This document shows, piece after piece, positions 1 to 8,141 of a DNA stretch of 64,000 bases (position 1 is the first letter of the stretch; every line of letters starts with the position of its first letter). The DNA is from CADCWN01 sp046328475. GTDB lineage: Bacteria; Chloroflexota; Chloroflexia; Thermomicrobiales; CADCWN01. The position numbers and the translations under genes are program-made. The stretch spans positions 1 through 64,000 of the forward strand of contig JAXLWN010000024.1 in NCBI GenBank assembly GCA_046328475.1, written 5' to 3'. Below the pieces are notes generated by a model. That model was not told the DNA's origin. It saw only the letters and a list, made by a program, of their open reading frames with translations, and did no database searches.

Positions 1-212
1 CGCAACTGAGCACCGAGACCACCTACGTGCGGCACCTGTTGGGGACTCGCCATTCCACCTCTCTTGTATCCCCTGAATACGCTGCTACGTGTCGCGTCAA
101 AATGCTGGCATACCCCACTCGGGCAGATGCGGCCTCGCGATGCAGCAATCCGTGGCCGCACGTCGATTATAGCACGTCTGTGCTAGTCGCAGGCTGCGTC
201 CCCGTTCAACGA
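1..212. other. Left-edge gap, no gene recognised
   Basis: No credible coding sequence was found here; open frames on the plus strand are shadows of the transporter gene to the right. The only signal is a TATAAT on the minus strand at 171-166, which would drive a leftward gene lying outside the window. No convincing -35 box sits at the right distance, so this is weak. Confidence 0.3.
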
Positions 213-2663
213 TCAGGCTGCTGCGCCCTTACGCCGGAGGATGACGCCCGCCAGGATGAGCGGGACGACGATGAAGGCGGCGATGATCGCCCAGTGACCG
301 AGCGGGTTGTGGGCGAAGGCGTCGCCGTACTGGCTGCTGAGCGCCTGGCCTGCGGCGGAATTGCTGGCGATGAAGAGGTCATTCAGGTGCAGGACGCGGC
401 CCAGCGACTCGAAGCTCCAGCGCAGGACCATCGCCCCGCTGATTGCCCGCCCCGCCCCGCCCATCGTGGCGACCGCCAGCAATCCGCCCGAGAAGACGAC
501 CTGCGGCAGTAGTACCAGCGATTGCAAGCGTGTCGCGACTTCCGAGGTTGGCACGGCGGCGGAGACGCAGAGTCCCAGCGCCAGACCGGCCACAGCGTTC
601 AGCGTCAGCGTCAGGAGGAGCGGGCCGTAAGTGCCGATGCCCGCAGCTGGCAGTCGCCCGCCGATGCGCAGCACGGTGGTCATCGCCGCGACGTTGAGCA
701 GGAGAATCGGGGCGAGGATCGCCAGTTTGGCGAGGAGGTACGGCGCGATTCCGAGGTTGACCTTGCGCTCGCGCCGGAAGATGGCCACCTCTTTAGTGAT
801 CTCCTGCAATCCCGCGCTGATGCCGAAGAAGAGGGTGCCGTAGCCCATGACCAGCAACATCTGGAGCGCGACAGTGGGATTCGGGGTGGCCCCGAAGGCA
901 CCGGCGCGGAAGAGCGCCAGCAGCAGCAGCGTGATCGCCAGCGGCGGGGCGAGGAGGGCCAGGAAGCTCGCGCGGTCGTGGGCGAGCAGGTCGAAGGTGC
1001 GGTGGCTGAGGACGACGAACTGGCGAACGGCGCGGCGGACGCTCTCGATCGGACCCGCGCCGTGCCCCCGGCCCGCAGACTGCGACGCGGGGCGAGGCGG
1101 CCGACTGGCCGACGGGCGCGGGTACTCCTCGGACTCCCGGAAGCGCCGCGCCCAGTCCTCCGGTGTCCCCTCGTTCGCCACGCGGTCGTAGATTTCGTCA
1201 AAATCCTCGGCGTCGAAGTAGCGCAGCGCCCGCTGCGGCGTGCCAAAGAACGCCAGGTGGCCGCCGCGCGCCAGGAACACGACCTTGTCGCAGAGATTGA
1301 CGTTTTTCGTCGCGTGGGTGGTCAGGACGACGGTGCTCCCTCCCTCGGCCAGGCGTCGCAACAGGCCCATCAACTGGCGGTCGGTCGCCGGGTCGAGGCC
1401 GGAGGTTGGTTCGTCGAGGAAGAAGACGCGCGGGCGGGTCAGCAACTCCACGCCGATGCTGCACCGCTTGCGCTGGCCGCCGCTGAGCGCCCGCACGCGC
1501 GTGCCCGATTGCGCGCTGAGGCCGAGCGCAGCGAGTGTCTCGTCAACGGCCGCGTCGATATCTTGTGATGAGGTATCGGCGGGGAGGCGGAGTTTCGCGG
1601 CGTGCCGGAGGATGCGCCGCACCGGCAGGGCGGTGTGGATGATGTCGTCCTGCGGGACGTAGCCGAGCGCCGCGCGGAAGATGGCCGGATTGGCGTAGTA
1701 GTCGCGCCCGTTGTATTCGACCGTGCCGCCGCTGGCCGGCCGCACACCGGCGAGCGCGTCGAGCAGCGTGCTCTTGCCCGCGCCGCTCCCGCCGACGATC
1801 GCCACGAATTCACCGGGCTGGATCGCCAGCGAGACATCCTGCAGGATCACCTCGCCGTCCCTGGCGGTCTGGGTCAGCCCGGTCGCCTCGATGCGGATGC
1901 CGCGCGGCTCGGCGGAGCGCCAGATGGCGCGGCGGTCGAAGATCAGGCGCTCATCGCCGACCTGAATCTCGTCGCCATCCCGGAGTTCGACCGCGTTGAC
2001 CCGGACGCCATTGACCCAGGTGCCGTTGCTCGACCCGAGATCGCGCAGGTGGTAACCCGCTCCGGCGGCCTCGACGATCGCGTGCCGACGCGAAACGAGG
2101 CGCGAGTTGAAGATCAGATCGTTGTCCGAGCCGCGCCCGATTCGGGCCAGCCCCTGTGTGCTGACGAGCGTGGCGAGGTTGCGCCCCTCCTCCTCGAAGG
2201 CCCCGGCCGTCTCGGCGACTTTCCGTAGCCGCGCAGCGCGCCGCAGGATCGCGTCGAAGGCCGGATCGCGGGCGCACAACTCGCGGCAGTCCTCGGCGGG
2301 GAGTGCCCAGAGCCGGGCGTCGGTCTCGGCCCGGACGCTGGTCGTGCGCTGGCCCGCGCCGAGGAACGCCAGTTCGCCGAAGACGTCGCCCGGTCCGAGG
2401 CGGCCAACTTCGCGCGTCGCACCAACCGGACCGTTGAGGGCGACCAGCGTGCCGGAATCGACGAAGTAGAGCTGATCATCCCACTCGCCCTCGCGGCAAA
2501 TCGCCGTCCCGGCGAGGGCAGACACCGGCCGGAGACTCGTCGCCACATTGGCCAACATGGCACTCGAAAGGTGCTGAAAAGGGCCAATCCGCCGTAGCAG
2601 GCGCAGTCGCCGCCCGTGTTCGCCCCAGACTTCTTCCTCCGCAGGAGCCAACTGCTCCAACAT
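213..2663 (-). CDS. FHA and cNMP-binding domain ABC transporter (ABCG-type half transporter)
   Basis: An 816-residue protein combining regulation, ATPase and membrane domains. A cyclic-nucleotide-binding fold lies at about residues 25-140. An FHA domain follows at about 165-245 (RIGRGSDNDL and SRRHA motifs, GSSNGTWVNG), and these domains usually bind phosphothreonine. The ABC ATPase has Walker A GGSGAGKST near 290, signature LSGGQRKR near 391, Walker B FFLDEPTSGLDP near 415 and an H-loop histidine in TTHAT. The last 250 residues hold about six membrane segments (ABC2 type). The start is taken at 2663 because AGGAGG lies just upstream of it; the frame stays open to 2819. The substrate is unknown. 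The order ATPase-then-membrane is that of ABCG exporters, and the N-terminal sensors suggest export gated by a nucleotide or a Ser/Thr kinase. Confidence 0.9.
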   Translation of the reverse strand: MLEQLAPAEEEVWGEHGRRLRLLRRIGPFQHLSSAMLANVATSLRPVSALAGTAICREGEWDDQLYFVDSGTLVALNGPVGATREVGRLGPGDVFGELAFLGAGQRTTSVRAETDARLWALPAEDCRELCARDPAFDAILRRAARLRKVAETAGAFEEEGRNLATLVSTQGLARIGRGSDNDLIFNSRLVSRRHAIVEAAGAGYHLRDLGSSNGTWVNGVRVNAVELRDGDEIQVGDERLIFDRRAIWRSAEPRGIRIEATGLTQTARDGEVILQDVSLAIQPGEFVAIVGGSGAGKSTLLDALAGVRPASGGTVEYNGRDYYANPAIFRAALGYVPQDDIIHTALPVRRILRHAAKLRLPADTSSQDIDAAVDETLAALGLSAQSGTRVRALSGGQRKRCSIGVELLTRPRVFFLDEPTSGLDPATDRQLMGLLRRLAEGGSTVVLTTHATKNVNLCDKVVFLARGGHLAFFGTPQRALRYFDAEDFDEIYDRVANEGTPEDWARRFRESEEYPRPSASRPPRPASQSAGRGHGAGPIESVRRAVRQFVVLSHRTFDLLAHDRASFLALLAPPLAITLLLLALFRAGAFGATPNPTVALQMLLVMGYGTLFFGISAGLQEITKEVAIFRRERKVNLGIAPYLLAKLAILAPILLLNVAAMTTVLRIGGRLPAAGIGTYGPLLLTLTLNAVAGLALGLCVSAAVPTSEVATRLQSLVLLPQVVFSGGLLAVATMGGAGRAISGAMVLRWSFESLGRVLHLNDLFIASNSAAGQALSSQYGDAFAHNPLGHWAIIAAFIVVPLILAGVILRRKGAAA

Positions 2664-3041
2664 CGAAACCTCCTGAAAAGTTGAACAAAAATCAGTTCGC
2701 ATCGAAATGGCAAGCCGAGAAATCCCCGGTAAAGCCGTGCGTCGCAGGACGAGGATACGAGAGCTAGTCTGGACAGTTGCTCCTCTCTTTGAGGCGAGTG
2801 ACGCAGCCTCCCAGCACACTCCCTCCCGTATCGGGTAGCCGGTCTGCGCACCGCATCCCCACGGGAACAGCTATGAGCATAGGGCGTGTGCGTGAATCCT
2901 GCGTATCGCCATCGTGAATCTCGCGTGAATGACCGAACGGTTCGGTTTGGCTGCGCGCGAACTGTTCGCGAGTGCGATACCATCGCAGCGCGATGAGGCG
3001 AGGAGGCCAGGAGTGAGGTTGCGCACAATATGGAGGGCGGG
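2664..3041. other. Divergent intergenic region with tandem dyads
   Basis: A 378-base gap between the divergent transporter and aldo/keto reductase genes. Apart from the two dyads at 2932-2970 (separate entry) I see no gene or RNA. The transporter-proximal half holds no clear promoter boxes. Confidence 0.4.
2932..2970. promoter_or_regulatory. Two tandem operator-like dyads, CGAAC-N-GTTCG
   Basis: Two inverted repeats share the core CGAAC-N-GTTCG: ACCGAAC-g-GTTCGGT at 2932-2946 and CGCGAAC-t-GTTCGCG at 2956-2970, with centres 24 bp apart. They lie 70-110 bp upstream of the aldo/keto reductase start. Paired dyads of this size are typical of dimeric repressors. The one-base centre is too short for a LexA box of the GAAC-N4-GTTC type. 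The regulator is unknown; the TetR gene at 5093 is one candidate. Confidence 0.55.
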
Positions 3042-3905
3042 ATGCGGTTTCGGCGGCTGGGGCGGACCGGATTGCAGGTTTCCGAAGTCGGGTTCGGCGG
3101 GGCTCCGGCCGGGCTGCGCAACTACCTGGGGGAATGGGAGCCGGAGAGCGACGAGGCGGCGGCGGCGATCGAGCGCACGATTCATCGGGCGCTGGACCTC
3201 GGGATCAACTACTTCGACACTGCGCCGAGCTACGGCCAGGGACGGAGCGAGGAGTTATTCGGTCGCGGCCTGCGGGGGCGGCGTGACGAGGCGATTGTCG
3301 CCACGAAGCTGCAAGGGCACGATGCGGACGCGGTGCGTCGGAGTGCCGAACAGAGCCTGAAGCGACTCGGGATCGATCGGATCGACGTGCTGCAATATCA
3401 CGGGTCCTGGTACAGCGCCGAACTGGTGCGCGATATCTTGCGGCCGGGCGGTGTGCTAGCGGGTATGCAGGCGCTGCGCGATGAGGGGCTGGTCCGATTC
3501 CTGGGGATTACCTCCGAGGGGGTGAATGGGCCGGTGAGCGAACTGGTGGCGACGGGCGAGTTTGACGTGTTGCAGATCTGCTACAACCTGATCTTCCAGC
3601 ATCCCTATGAGCCGAGCCGGAAGGCGGGGCTGATGTACGAGGCGGCGGCGCAGGAGATGGGGATCGTGGCGATGCGCCCGCTGACGAGCGGCACGTTCCA
3701 GCGCTGGCTGGGCATGGTGGCGGCCGGGGTGGTGTCGCAGGTCGATTGGCATCGGGCGCTGCTGGCGTTTGTCCTCTCCAATCCGCTCCTGAGCGTGGCG
3801 ATCGTCGGCATGCGTTCGCCCGACGAGGTCGCCGCGAATGTTGCGGTCAGCGACGACTTGTCGCTGCGGATCGATCTCGATGCGCTGCACGAACGCTACG
3901 TGTAA
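3042..3905 (+). CDS. Aldo/keto reductase family oxidoreductase
   Basis: A 287-residue NAD(P)H-dependent (alpha/beta)8-barrel oxidoreductase, near usual family length. It begins with the typical MRFRRLGRTGLQVSEVGFGG block. GINYFDTAPSYGQGRSEE carries the catalytic Asp and Tyr, and ATKLQGHDADA follows with the expected Lys. The substrate is unknown. The start at 3042 has GGAGGG close upstream; an ATG at 3030 in the same frame is the alternative. It is followed after 74 bases by a Gfo/Idh/MocA dehydrogenase, a pairing common in sugar or inositol catabolism, and preceded by the tandem dyads at 2932-2970. Confidence 0.9.
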   Translation: MRFRRLGRTGLQVSEVGFGGAPAGLRNYLGEWEPESDEAAAAIERTIHRALDLGINYFDTAPSYGQGRSEELFGRGLRGRRDEAIVATKLQGHDADAVRRSAEQSLKRLGIDRIDVLQYHGSWYSAELVRDILRPGGVLAGMQALRDEGLVRFLGITSEGVNGPVSELVATGEFDVLQICYNLIFQHPYEPSRKAGLMYEAAAQEMGIVAMRPLTSGTFQRWLGMVAAGVVSQVDWHRALLAFVLSNPLLSVAIVGMRSPDEVAANVAVSDDLSLRIDLDALHERYV

Positions 3906-3979
3906 ACTGCCGGGCGGCGGGCTGGCCCGGGCGTGCCGGCGCGGGCGTGCCGGATTGGAGATCGCGAGGGGCGGTGAAG

Positions 3980-5056
3980 ATGGCAGAGCCATTTGGTGTG
4001 GCGGTCTTCGGGTGCGGCGGCGTGTCGGGGGCGCACTTCAGCGCCTACGTCGCGAACCCGAAGGCACAGCTTGTCGCGGCGGTTGACGTACGGCCCGAAC
4101 TGGCGCGGGCGGCGGCGGAGCGCTGGAACGCGCCGCGCTGGTATAGCTCGGCGGAGGAGGCGCTGGCCGATCCCGAGATCCAGATCGCCGACCTCTGCCT
4201 GCCGCACCATCTCCACGCACCGGTCGCGATCCAGGCGGCAAATGCCGGGAAGCACGTCTTCGTGGAGAAGCCGATCGCCAACACCTTGGCCGAGGCCGAC
4301 GCGATGATCGCCGCCTGCGAGCGCAACGGCGTGGTCCTGATGGTGGATCAGACGAAGCGCTACCAGAACCGGCATCGGATGCTGAAGCGCCTGCTCGCTG
4401 AGGGGCACGTCGGTGCGCCGATCATGGTTCGCGCGGCCTATCTGCAGGACATCACCTATGCCTGGCGGCACATGGAACCTGCGCGGCTGGCGACCTACTG
4501 GAAGCACGACGGCGTCATCTCGGGGATCGGCATCCACGTCCTCGACTTGCTGCGCTGGCTGATCGGGGAAGTGGCCGAGGTGCAGGCAGTCTCGTCCACC
4601 AGCGAACTGATCGATCCGGAGCGCACGACCGAGGATACCGGCATCGTACTGCTACGGTTCGCGAATGGCTGCGTCGGCGAGGCGACCGTTTCTTACGTGC
4701 TGAAAGACCCGCGCCTCGGGGCCAGCTGGGATGTGATGCCGATCGAGATTTTCGGGCGCGATGGCACCATTCGCATGGACTGGGACGACACGATCACCGT
4801 CTCCTCCGCGCGGCTGGAGTCGGCCGCGGGGCCGGGCGTGTTCCAGGTGCAGACCGCGCCGCTGGTTGGTGCGCCGCCTTTGCCGGTTGAGTCGATGGCG
4901 GGCGCGATCGACCACTTGCTCGACTGCCTGCTCACCGGTGAGCAACCGCTGACCCACGGCGCGGACGCGCGAGCGTCGCTCGAACTGGTCGAAGCGGCCT
5001 ATCGCTCGATTCGCGAGGGTCGGGCGATTCGCCTGCCGCTTGCGGCGGCAGGCTGA
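3980..5056 (+). CDS. Gfo/Idh/MocA family oxidoreductase
   Basis: A 358-residue dehydrogenase of the glucose-fructose oxidoreductase/inositol dehydrogenase family. The N-terminal Rossmann motif is VAVFGCGGVSGAHF, and the family hallmark EKP is in VFVEKPIA near residue 98. The C-terminal alpha/beta substrate domain contains GIGIHVLDLLRWLIGE, where the His and Asp fit catalytic positions. The ATG at 3980 is chosen with GAGGGG nine bases upstream; a GTG lies six bases earlier. It probably oxidises a cyclic or linear polyol together with the aldo/keto reductase just upstream. The substrate cannot be read from sequence. Confidence 0.9.
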   Translation: MAEPFGVAVFGCGGVSGAHFSAYVANPKAQLVAAVDVRPELARAAAERWNAPRWYSSAEEALADPEIQIADLCLPHHLHAPVAIQAANAGKHVFVEKPIANTLAEADAMIAACERNGVVLMVDQTKRYQNRHRMLKRLLAEGHVGAPIMVRAAYLQDITYAWRHMEPARLATYWKHDGVISGIGIHVLDLLRWLIGEVAEVQAVSSTSELIDPERTTEDTGIVLLRFANGCVGEATVSYVLKDPRLGASWDVMPIEIFGRDGTIRMDWDDTITVSSARLESAAGPGVFQVQTAPLVGAPPLPVESMAGAIDHLLDCLLTGEQPLTHGADARASLELVEAAYRSIREGRAIRLPLAAAG

Positions 5057-5092
5057 TCCGCGATGATGGCCGAGGGGTCCATTGCTGTCGGA

Positions 5093-5710
5093 TTATTCCG
5101 CGCCGATGCCCGCGAAGACGTGATCGACGAGTGTGTCGACGAAGTCTTTGGTCAATGGGAGATGACCGACCAGCAGGCGGAAGTAGAGCGCGCCGTAGAG
5201 CGAGTCGAGCACGACTTCCAGGTCGGTAGCGGGGCGAAGTTCGCCGCCGATGACGCCGCGCGCGAGGATGTCGCGTGCGATCGTCCGCCGGTTGGCGATC
5301 CAGCGGGCACGGAAGGCTTCGGCGAGGTCTGGATCGGCCTGGGCTTCGCCGAGCAGCGCCGCGATTGTCTGCCCGGCACCCTGACTAAAAACGTCTACCA
5401 GCGTGCGCATCTGCGCCCGCACCGATTCCCGCGCCGGGAGTTCGGGCGGGAAGGCGAGTTGTGGCCCGATCGCGGCGAGGAAGGCGTCCATGACGACGGC
5501 GGCCTTGTTCGGCCACCAGCGGTAAATGGTCGCCTTGCTTACGCCGGCCTCGGCGGCGATCGCCTCGACGGAGAGTTCGTGGAAGCCCTGCTGTTCGAGC
5601 AGGTGATTGGCGGCGGCGAGGATAGCGCGATGCGCCGACTCGCTGCGCGGCCGACCTTGTTGCCTGGGTGCATCGATTGTTGACCGGCCCAAAGCCACCC
5701 CTTTCGCCAT
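5093..5710 (-). CDS. TetR/AcrR family transcriptional regulator
   Basis: A 205-residue one-component repressor. The N-terminal helix-turn-helix is clear: ILAAANHLLEQQGFHELSVEAIAAEAG then SKATIYRWWPNKAAV, about residues 30-75. The C-terminal two thirds form the ligand-binding and dimer domain (TetR_C type). The start is placed at 5710 (MAKGVALG); the frame extends 27 codons further, into the promoter region. It is divergent from the OpgC-like membrane protein, and the gap between them holds two perfect palindromes that are its likely operators, so autoregulation and control of that gene are probable. Confidence 0.9.
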   Translation of the reverse strand: MAKGVALGRSTIDAPRQQGRPRSESAHRAILAAANHLLEQQGFHELSVEAIAAEAGVSKATIYRWWPNKAAVVMDAFLAAIGPQLAFPPELPARESVRAQMRTLVDVFSQGAGQTIAALLGEAQADPDLAEAFRARWIANRRTIARDILARGVIGGELRPATDLEVVLDSLYGALYFRLLVGHLPLTKDFVDTLVDHVFAGIGAE

Positions 5711-5857
5711 ACCCCCGCCGTATTTCCCCCACCACACTCTAGCGGAGACCAGGGCGAGTGGCAAGAGTTGCAAAGGGCTTGGGCTACGCATAATCGAAAG
5801 CTGGTCACAAGCAACGTTAAGTGCTGATGATCAATATAGTTCCTTGCATGGAACTCT

Positions 5858-5886
5858 TTGCTGTACGAAACGTTTCGTATCATAAG
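5858..5886 (+). promoter_or_regulatory. Promoter with operator in its spacer
   Basis: TTGCTG (5858-5863) and CATAAG (5881-5886) are separated by 17 bases, and nearly all of that spacer (5864-5879) is the perfect 16-bp palindrome TACGAAACGTTTCGTA. A TetR-type dimer bound there would block RNA polymerase directly. The -35 and -10 boxes are only moderate matches, so the promoter is inferred; the palindrome is seen directly. Confidence 0.55.
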
Positions 5887-5902
5887 GGGACACGCGCGAC
5901 GG

Positions 5903-5920
5903 CGATACAACGTTGTATCG
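5903..5920. promoter_or_regulatory. Second TetR-type operator palindrome
   Basis: CGATACAACGTTGTATCG is a perfect 18-bp palindrome 12 bases before the start codon at 5932. It shares the AAC|GTT centre with the palindrome at 5864-5879. The centres are 40 bp apart, close to four helical turns, which would allow cooperative binding on one face. Confidence 0.6.
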
Positions 5921-5931
5921 GGGGAACAACG

Positions 5932-7266
5932 ATGAGCGCGACGACACTCCGTGGTCGTGCAAGCGCAGGGCAAGCGGCGGCGGAATCGACCAGGCGTCGC
6001 CTGGCGATACTGCTCGATTCCTGGCGCTATTCTGGGACCGGGCGCGACCTGCGCCTCGACCTGTTGCGGGGCTTTGCGGTCTTCGCGATGATCGCCGACC
6101 ACATCGGTGGCGATCCCTCCTGGCTCTACCGGCTGACCGGCGGCGACCGCTTCTTCACGACCGCCGCCGAGGGCTTCGTCTTCATTTCGGGGCTGGTCTT
6201 TGGGATCGTCTACGCCGGGGTCCTCGCGCGCCAGGGCTTGGCCGAGGGGATGATGAAGGCGCTCCGCCGCGCCGGCGTCCTCTACCTGCTGACCGTGGTG
6301 CTGACCCTCGCGACAGCGGCGGCAGCCGTGCGCTTCCAACTCTATTGGGCACCCCAGGATGTGACGCGCGCGACGCTGCGCGACTTTGTGCTCAGCGTTG
6401 TGACGCTGCACCGCACGTTCTACATGACCGATGTGCTGCTGCTCTACACCCTCTTGCTCGTCTGCGCGGCGGCGTCGCTCGTCTTCTTCGCCACGGGGCG
6501 CACCTGGATGGTGCTGGCGACCTCCTGGGGGCTCTGGGCGCTCTGGCAGCTCGATTATCGCTACGCCAGCTTTGTGTGGGGCATTCAGGGGAACGACATT
6601 TTCCACCTGGTTCCCTGGCAGTTGCTCTTCTTCACCGGATTGGCGATTGGCTACCACCGCGTGGCGCTGGCGCGGCGCTTCGGCTGGGCGGTTGGTCCGT
6701 GGTCGTTGGCGATCTCGGGCGGGCTGTTCGCCTGGCTGATCGTGCTCTTTCGCACGAACCTTGCCGGGTTTCCGGGGGCGAATAACCCGCGGGTGGTCGA
6801 GTGGTTCACCTACAAGCCGAATGTTGGTCCTGGCCGGGTCTTCGCCTTCGCGGTCGTCGCAATCTTTGCCATATCGCTGACGACGACGCTCTGGCGACCG
6901 CTGGCACGCGCCACCAGCTGGCTCCTGTTGCCGCTGGGACAGCACGCGCTCTTCGCCTATTCGATCCACCTCTTCATCCTCGGCCTGACCTGGAGGCTGA
7001 GCGTTGCCCTGTTGGGCTATGGCCCTTCGACGGGTGAGCATGTATTCCTGCAACTGGCCGGGATCGCGGCGGTGTTGTGGGCGATCAAGCTGAAGTTGAG
7101 GCTGATGTTCCTATGCGCAGCGGCTGAGCTGGCCCGCGCTGGAACGGCCTTACCCCGCGCGGCCGCGCTAGTCTCCTTCGATAATCTGGACGCGATGCAC
7201 TTGCGGCGCGGGCGGGGCACCTGCCCGCGCCGCTTGTTTTTTGGACCCCGCGTTGGACCGCTATAA
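5932..7266 (+). CDS. OpgC-like multi-pass membrane protein
   Basis: A 444-residue membrane protein of the OpgC/acyltransferase-3-like group. The family block near residue 40 is DLRLDLLRGFAVFAMIADHIGG, followed by TTAAEGFVFISGLVFG. About ten hydrophobic segments follow. OpgC relatives O-acylate periplasmic glucans; the actual acceptor here is unknown. ATG 5932 follows a GGGGG stretch and both operators. The C-terminus is suspect. After about 7110 the frame reads through a terminator-like hairpin and the rsmG promoter. Removing one base near 7112 would give a more natural ending (YAQRLSWPALERPYP) with a stop at 7169-7171. A one-base read error is therefore possible but less certain than in the other cases. 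Confidence 0.75.
   Translation: MSATTLRGRASAGQAAAESTRRRLAILLDSWRYSGTGRDLRLDLLRGFAVFAMIADHIGGDPSWLYRLTGGDRFFTTAAEGFVFISGLVFGIVYAGVLARQGLAEGMMKALRRAGVLYLLTVVLTLATAAAAVRFQLYWAPQDVTRATLRDFVLSVVTLHRTFYMTDVLLLYTLLLVCAAASLVFFATGRTWMVLATSWGLWALWQLDYRYASFVWGIQGNDIFHLVPWQLLFFTGLAIGYHRVALARRFGWAVGPWSLAISGGLFAWLIVLFRTNLAGFPGANNPRVVEWFTYKPNVGPGRVFAFAVVAIFAISLTTTLWRPLARATSWLLLPLGQHALFAYSIHLFILGLTWRLSVALLGYGPSTGEHVFLQLAGIAAVLWAIKLKLRLMFLCAAAELARAGTALPRAAALVSFDNLDAMHLRRGRGTCPRRLFFGPRVGPL
7206..7240 (+). terminator. Rho-independent terminator-like hairpin
   Basis: GCGCGGGC (7206-7213) pairs perfectly with GCCCGCGC (7223-7230), and a run of six T follows after CGCTTG. It probably ends the OpgC-like transcript. 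As annotated it lies inside the last codons of that gene, one reason to suspect the reading frame there. Confidence 0.6.
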
Positions 7267-7267
7267 T
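7241..7267 (+). promoter_or_regulatory. Putative rsmG promoter
   Basis: TTGGAC (7241-7246) and a perfect TATAAT (7262-7267), 66 bases before the rsmG start. The spacer is only 15 bases, so the -35 assignment is uncertain; the -10 is strong. Confidence 0.5.
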
Positions 7268-7332
7268 AGGCTGATAGGCGCGGCGGCCGGGCAATATTAC
7301 GCCAGCGCCGGGGCGCAGTCCGCAGGGGGAGG

Positions 7333-8091
7333 GTGGCGGTGTTCGGGGATCTCGCGATTCTGCGCGACGGCGCGGCGGCGCTCGGGCTGCCGCTCGACGA
7401 TGACCAGATCGAGCAATTTCGGCGCTACGGCGAGTCACTGCTGGCGACGAATGAGCAGATGAACCTGACGGCGATCACCGATCCGTCGCAGGTGGAGATC
7501 CTGCACTTCCTCGATGCGCTCACGCTGCTCCCGGCGATTCGCGCCTGGTGCACCGCGCACAACATCGTTGATCCGACGCTGATCGACGTGGGGAGCGGCG
7601 CGGGGGTGCCGGGGATCCCGCTGAAGATCGCCCTCCCGGCGCTGCGCGTGACGCTGCTCGATGCGACCGGCAAGCGAGTCGCGTTCCTGCAACGGGTGGT
7701 CGAGGAACTGGGTCTGCGCGGCATCGGTGCTTATCAAGGGCGCGCGGAGGAGGTGGGGCGAGACCGGGAGTGGCGCGAGCAATTCGATCTCGTCACCGCC
7801 CGCGCCGTGGCGCGGCTGCCGACGCTGCTGGAATGGTGCCTGCCGCTGGTGCGCGTCGGTGGGTTGCTCCTGGCACCCAAGGCGGGTGATCTCGCCATCG
7901 AAATGCTGGAAGGTGAGCGGGCCGCGCCGATGCTCGGCGGCCATGTGCGCGCCCTGCGCCCGGTCGAATTGCCGGAGTTACCCGGCCGCGCGCTCGTGTT
8001 GGTTGACAAGACGGGGCGTACTCCGCCGCGCTATCCGCGCGGGGGTGGCTTGCCGACGAAGGAACCGCTGGGCATGGTCGGGGTACGTTGA
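7333..8091 (+). CDS. rsmG: 16S rRNA (guanine527-N7)-methyltransferase RsmG
   Basis: A 252-residue SAM-dependent methyltransferase that modifies G527 of 16S rRNA. The N-terminal block YGESLLATNEQMNLTAITDP and the SAM-binding motif LIDVGSGAGVPGIPLKI (about residues 77-93) are diagnostic. VTARAVARLPTLLEWCLPL follows, and the C-terminus carries the usual P-R-YPR-GG-P-K-PL pattern. The GTG start at 7333 has GGGGGAGGG immediately upstream. Length matches the family. No parA/parB genes follow it as they do in many bacteria; a PIG-L deacetylase does. Confidence 0.95.
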   Translation: MAVFGDLAILRDGAAALGLPLDDDQIEQFRRYGESLLATNEQMNLTAITDPSQVEILHFLDALTLLPAIRAWCTAHNIVDPTLIDVGSGAGVPGIPLKIALPALRVTLLDATGKRVAFLQRVVEELGLRGIGAYQGRAEEVGRDREWREQFDLVTARAVARLPTLLEWCLPLVRVGGLLLAPKAGDLAIEMLEGERAAPMLGGHVRALRPVELPELPGRALVLVDKTGRTPPRYPRGGGLPTKEPLGMVGVR

Positions 8092-8141
8092 GCAGCGCAA
8101 GCCGTTTTCGGCTGCTGGTTTGTGGTGGGTAGGGAGGTGGC

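Noticed and set aside
2932..2970. LexA/SOS boxes
   Set aside because: Half-sites resemble CGAAC/GTTCG but the centre is one base rather than four.
5539..7053. 504-codon open frame antisense to the OpgC-like gene
   Set aside because: Composition is charged and repetitive, and it runs through the TetR gene and both operators; the sense strand encodes a clear membrane protein.
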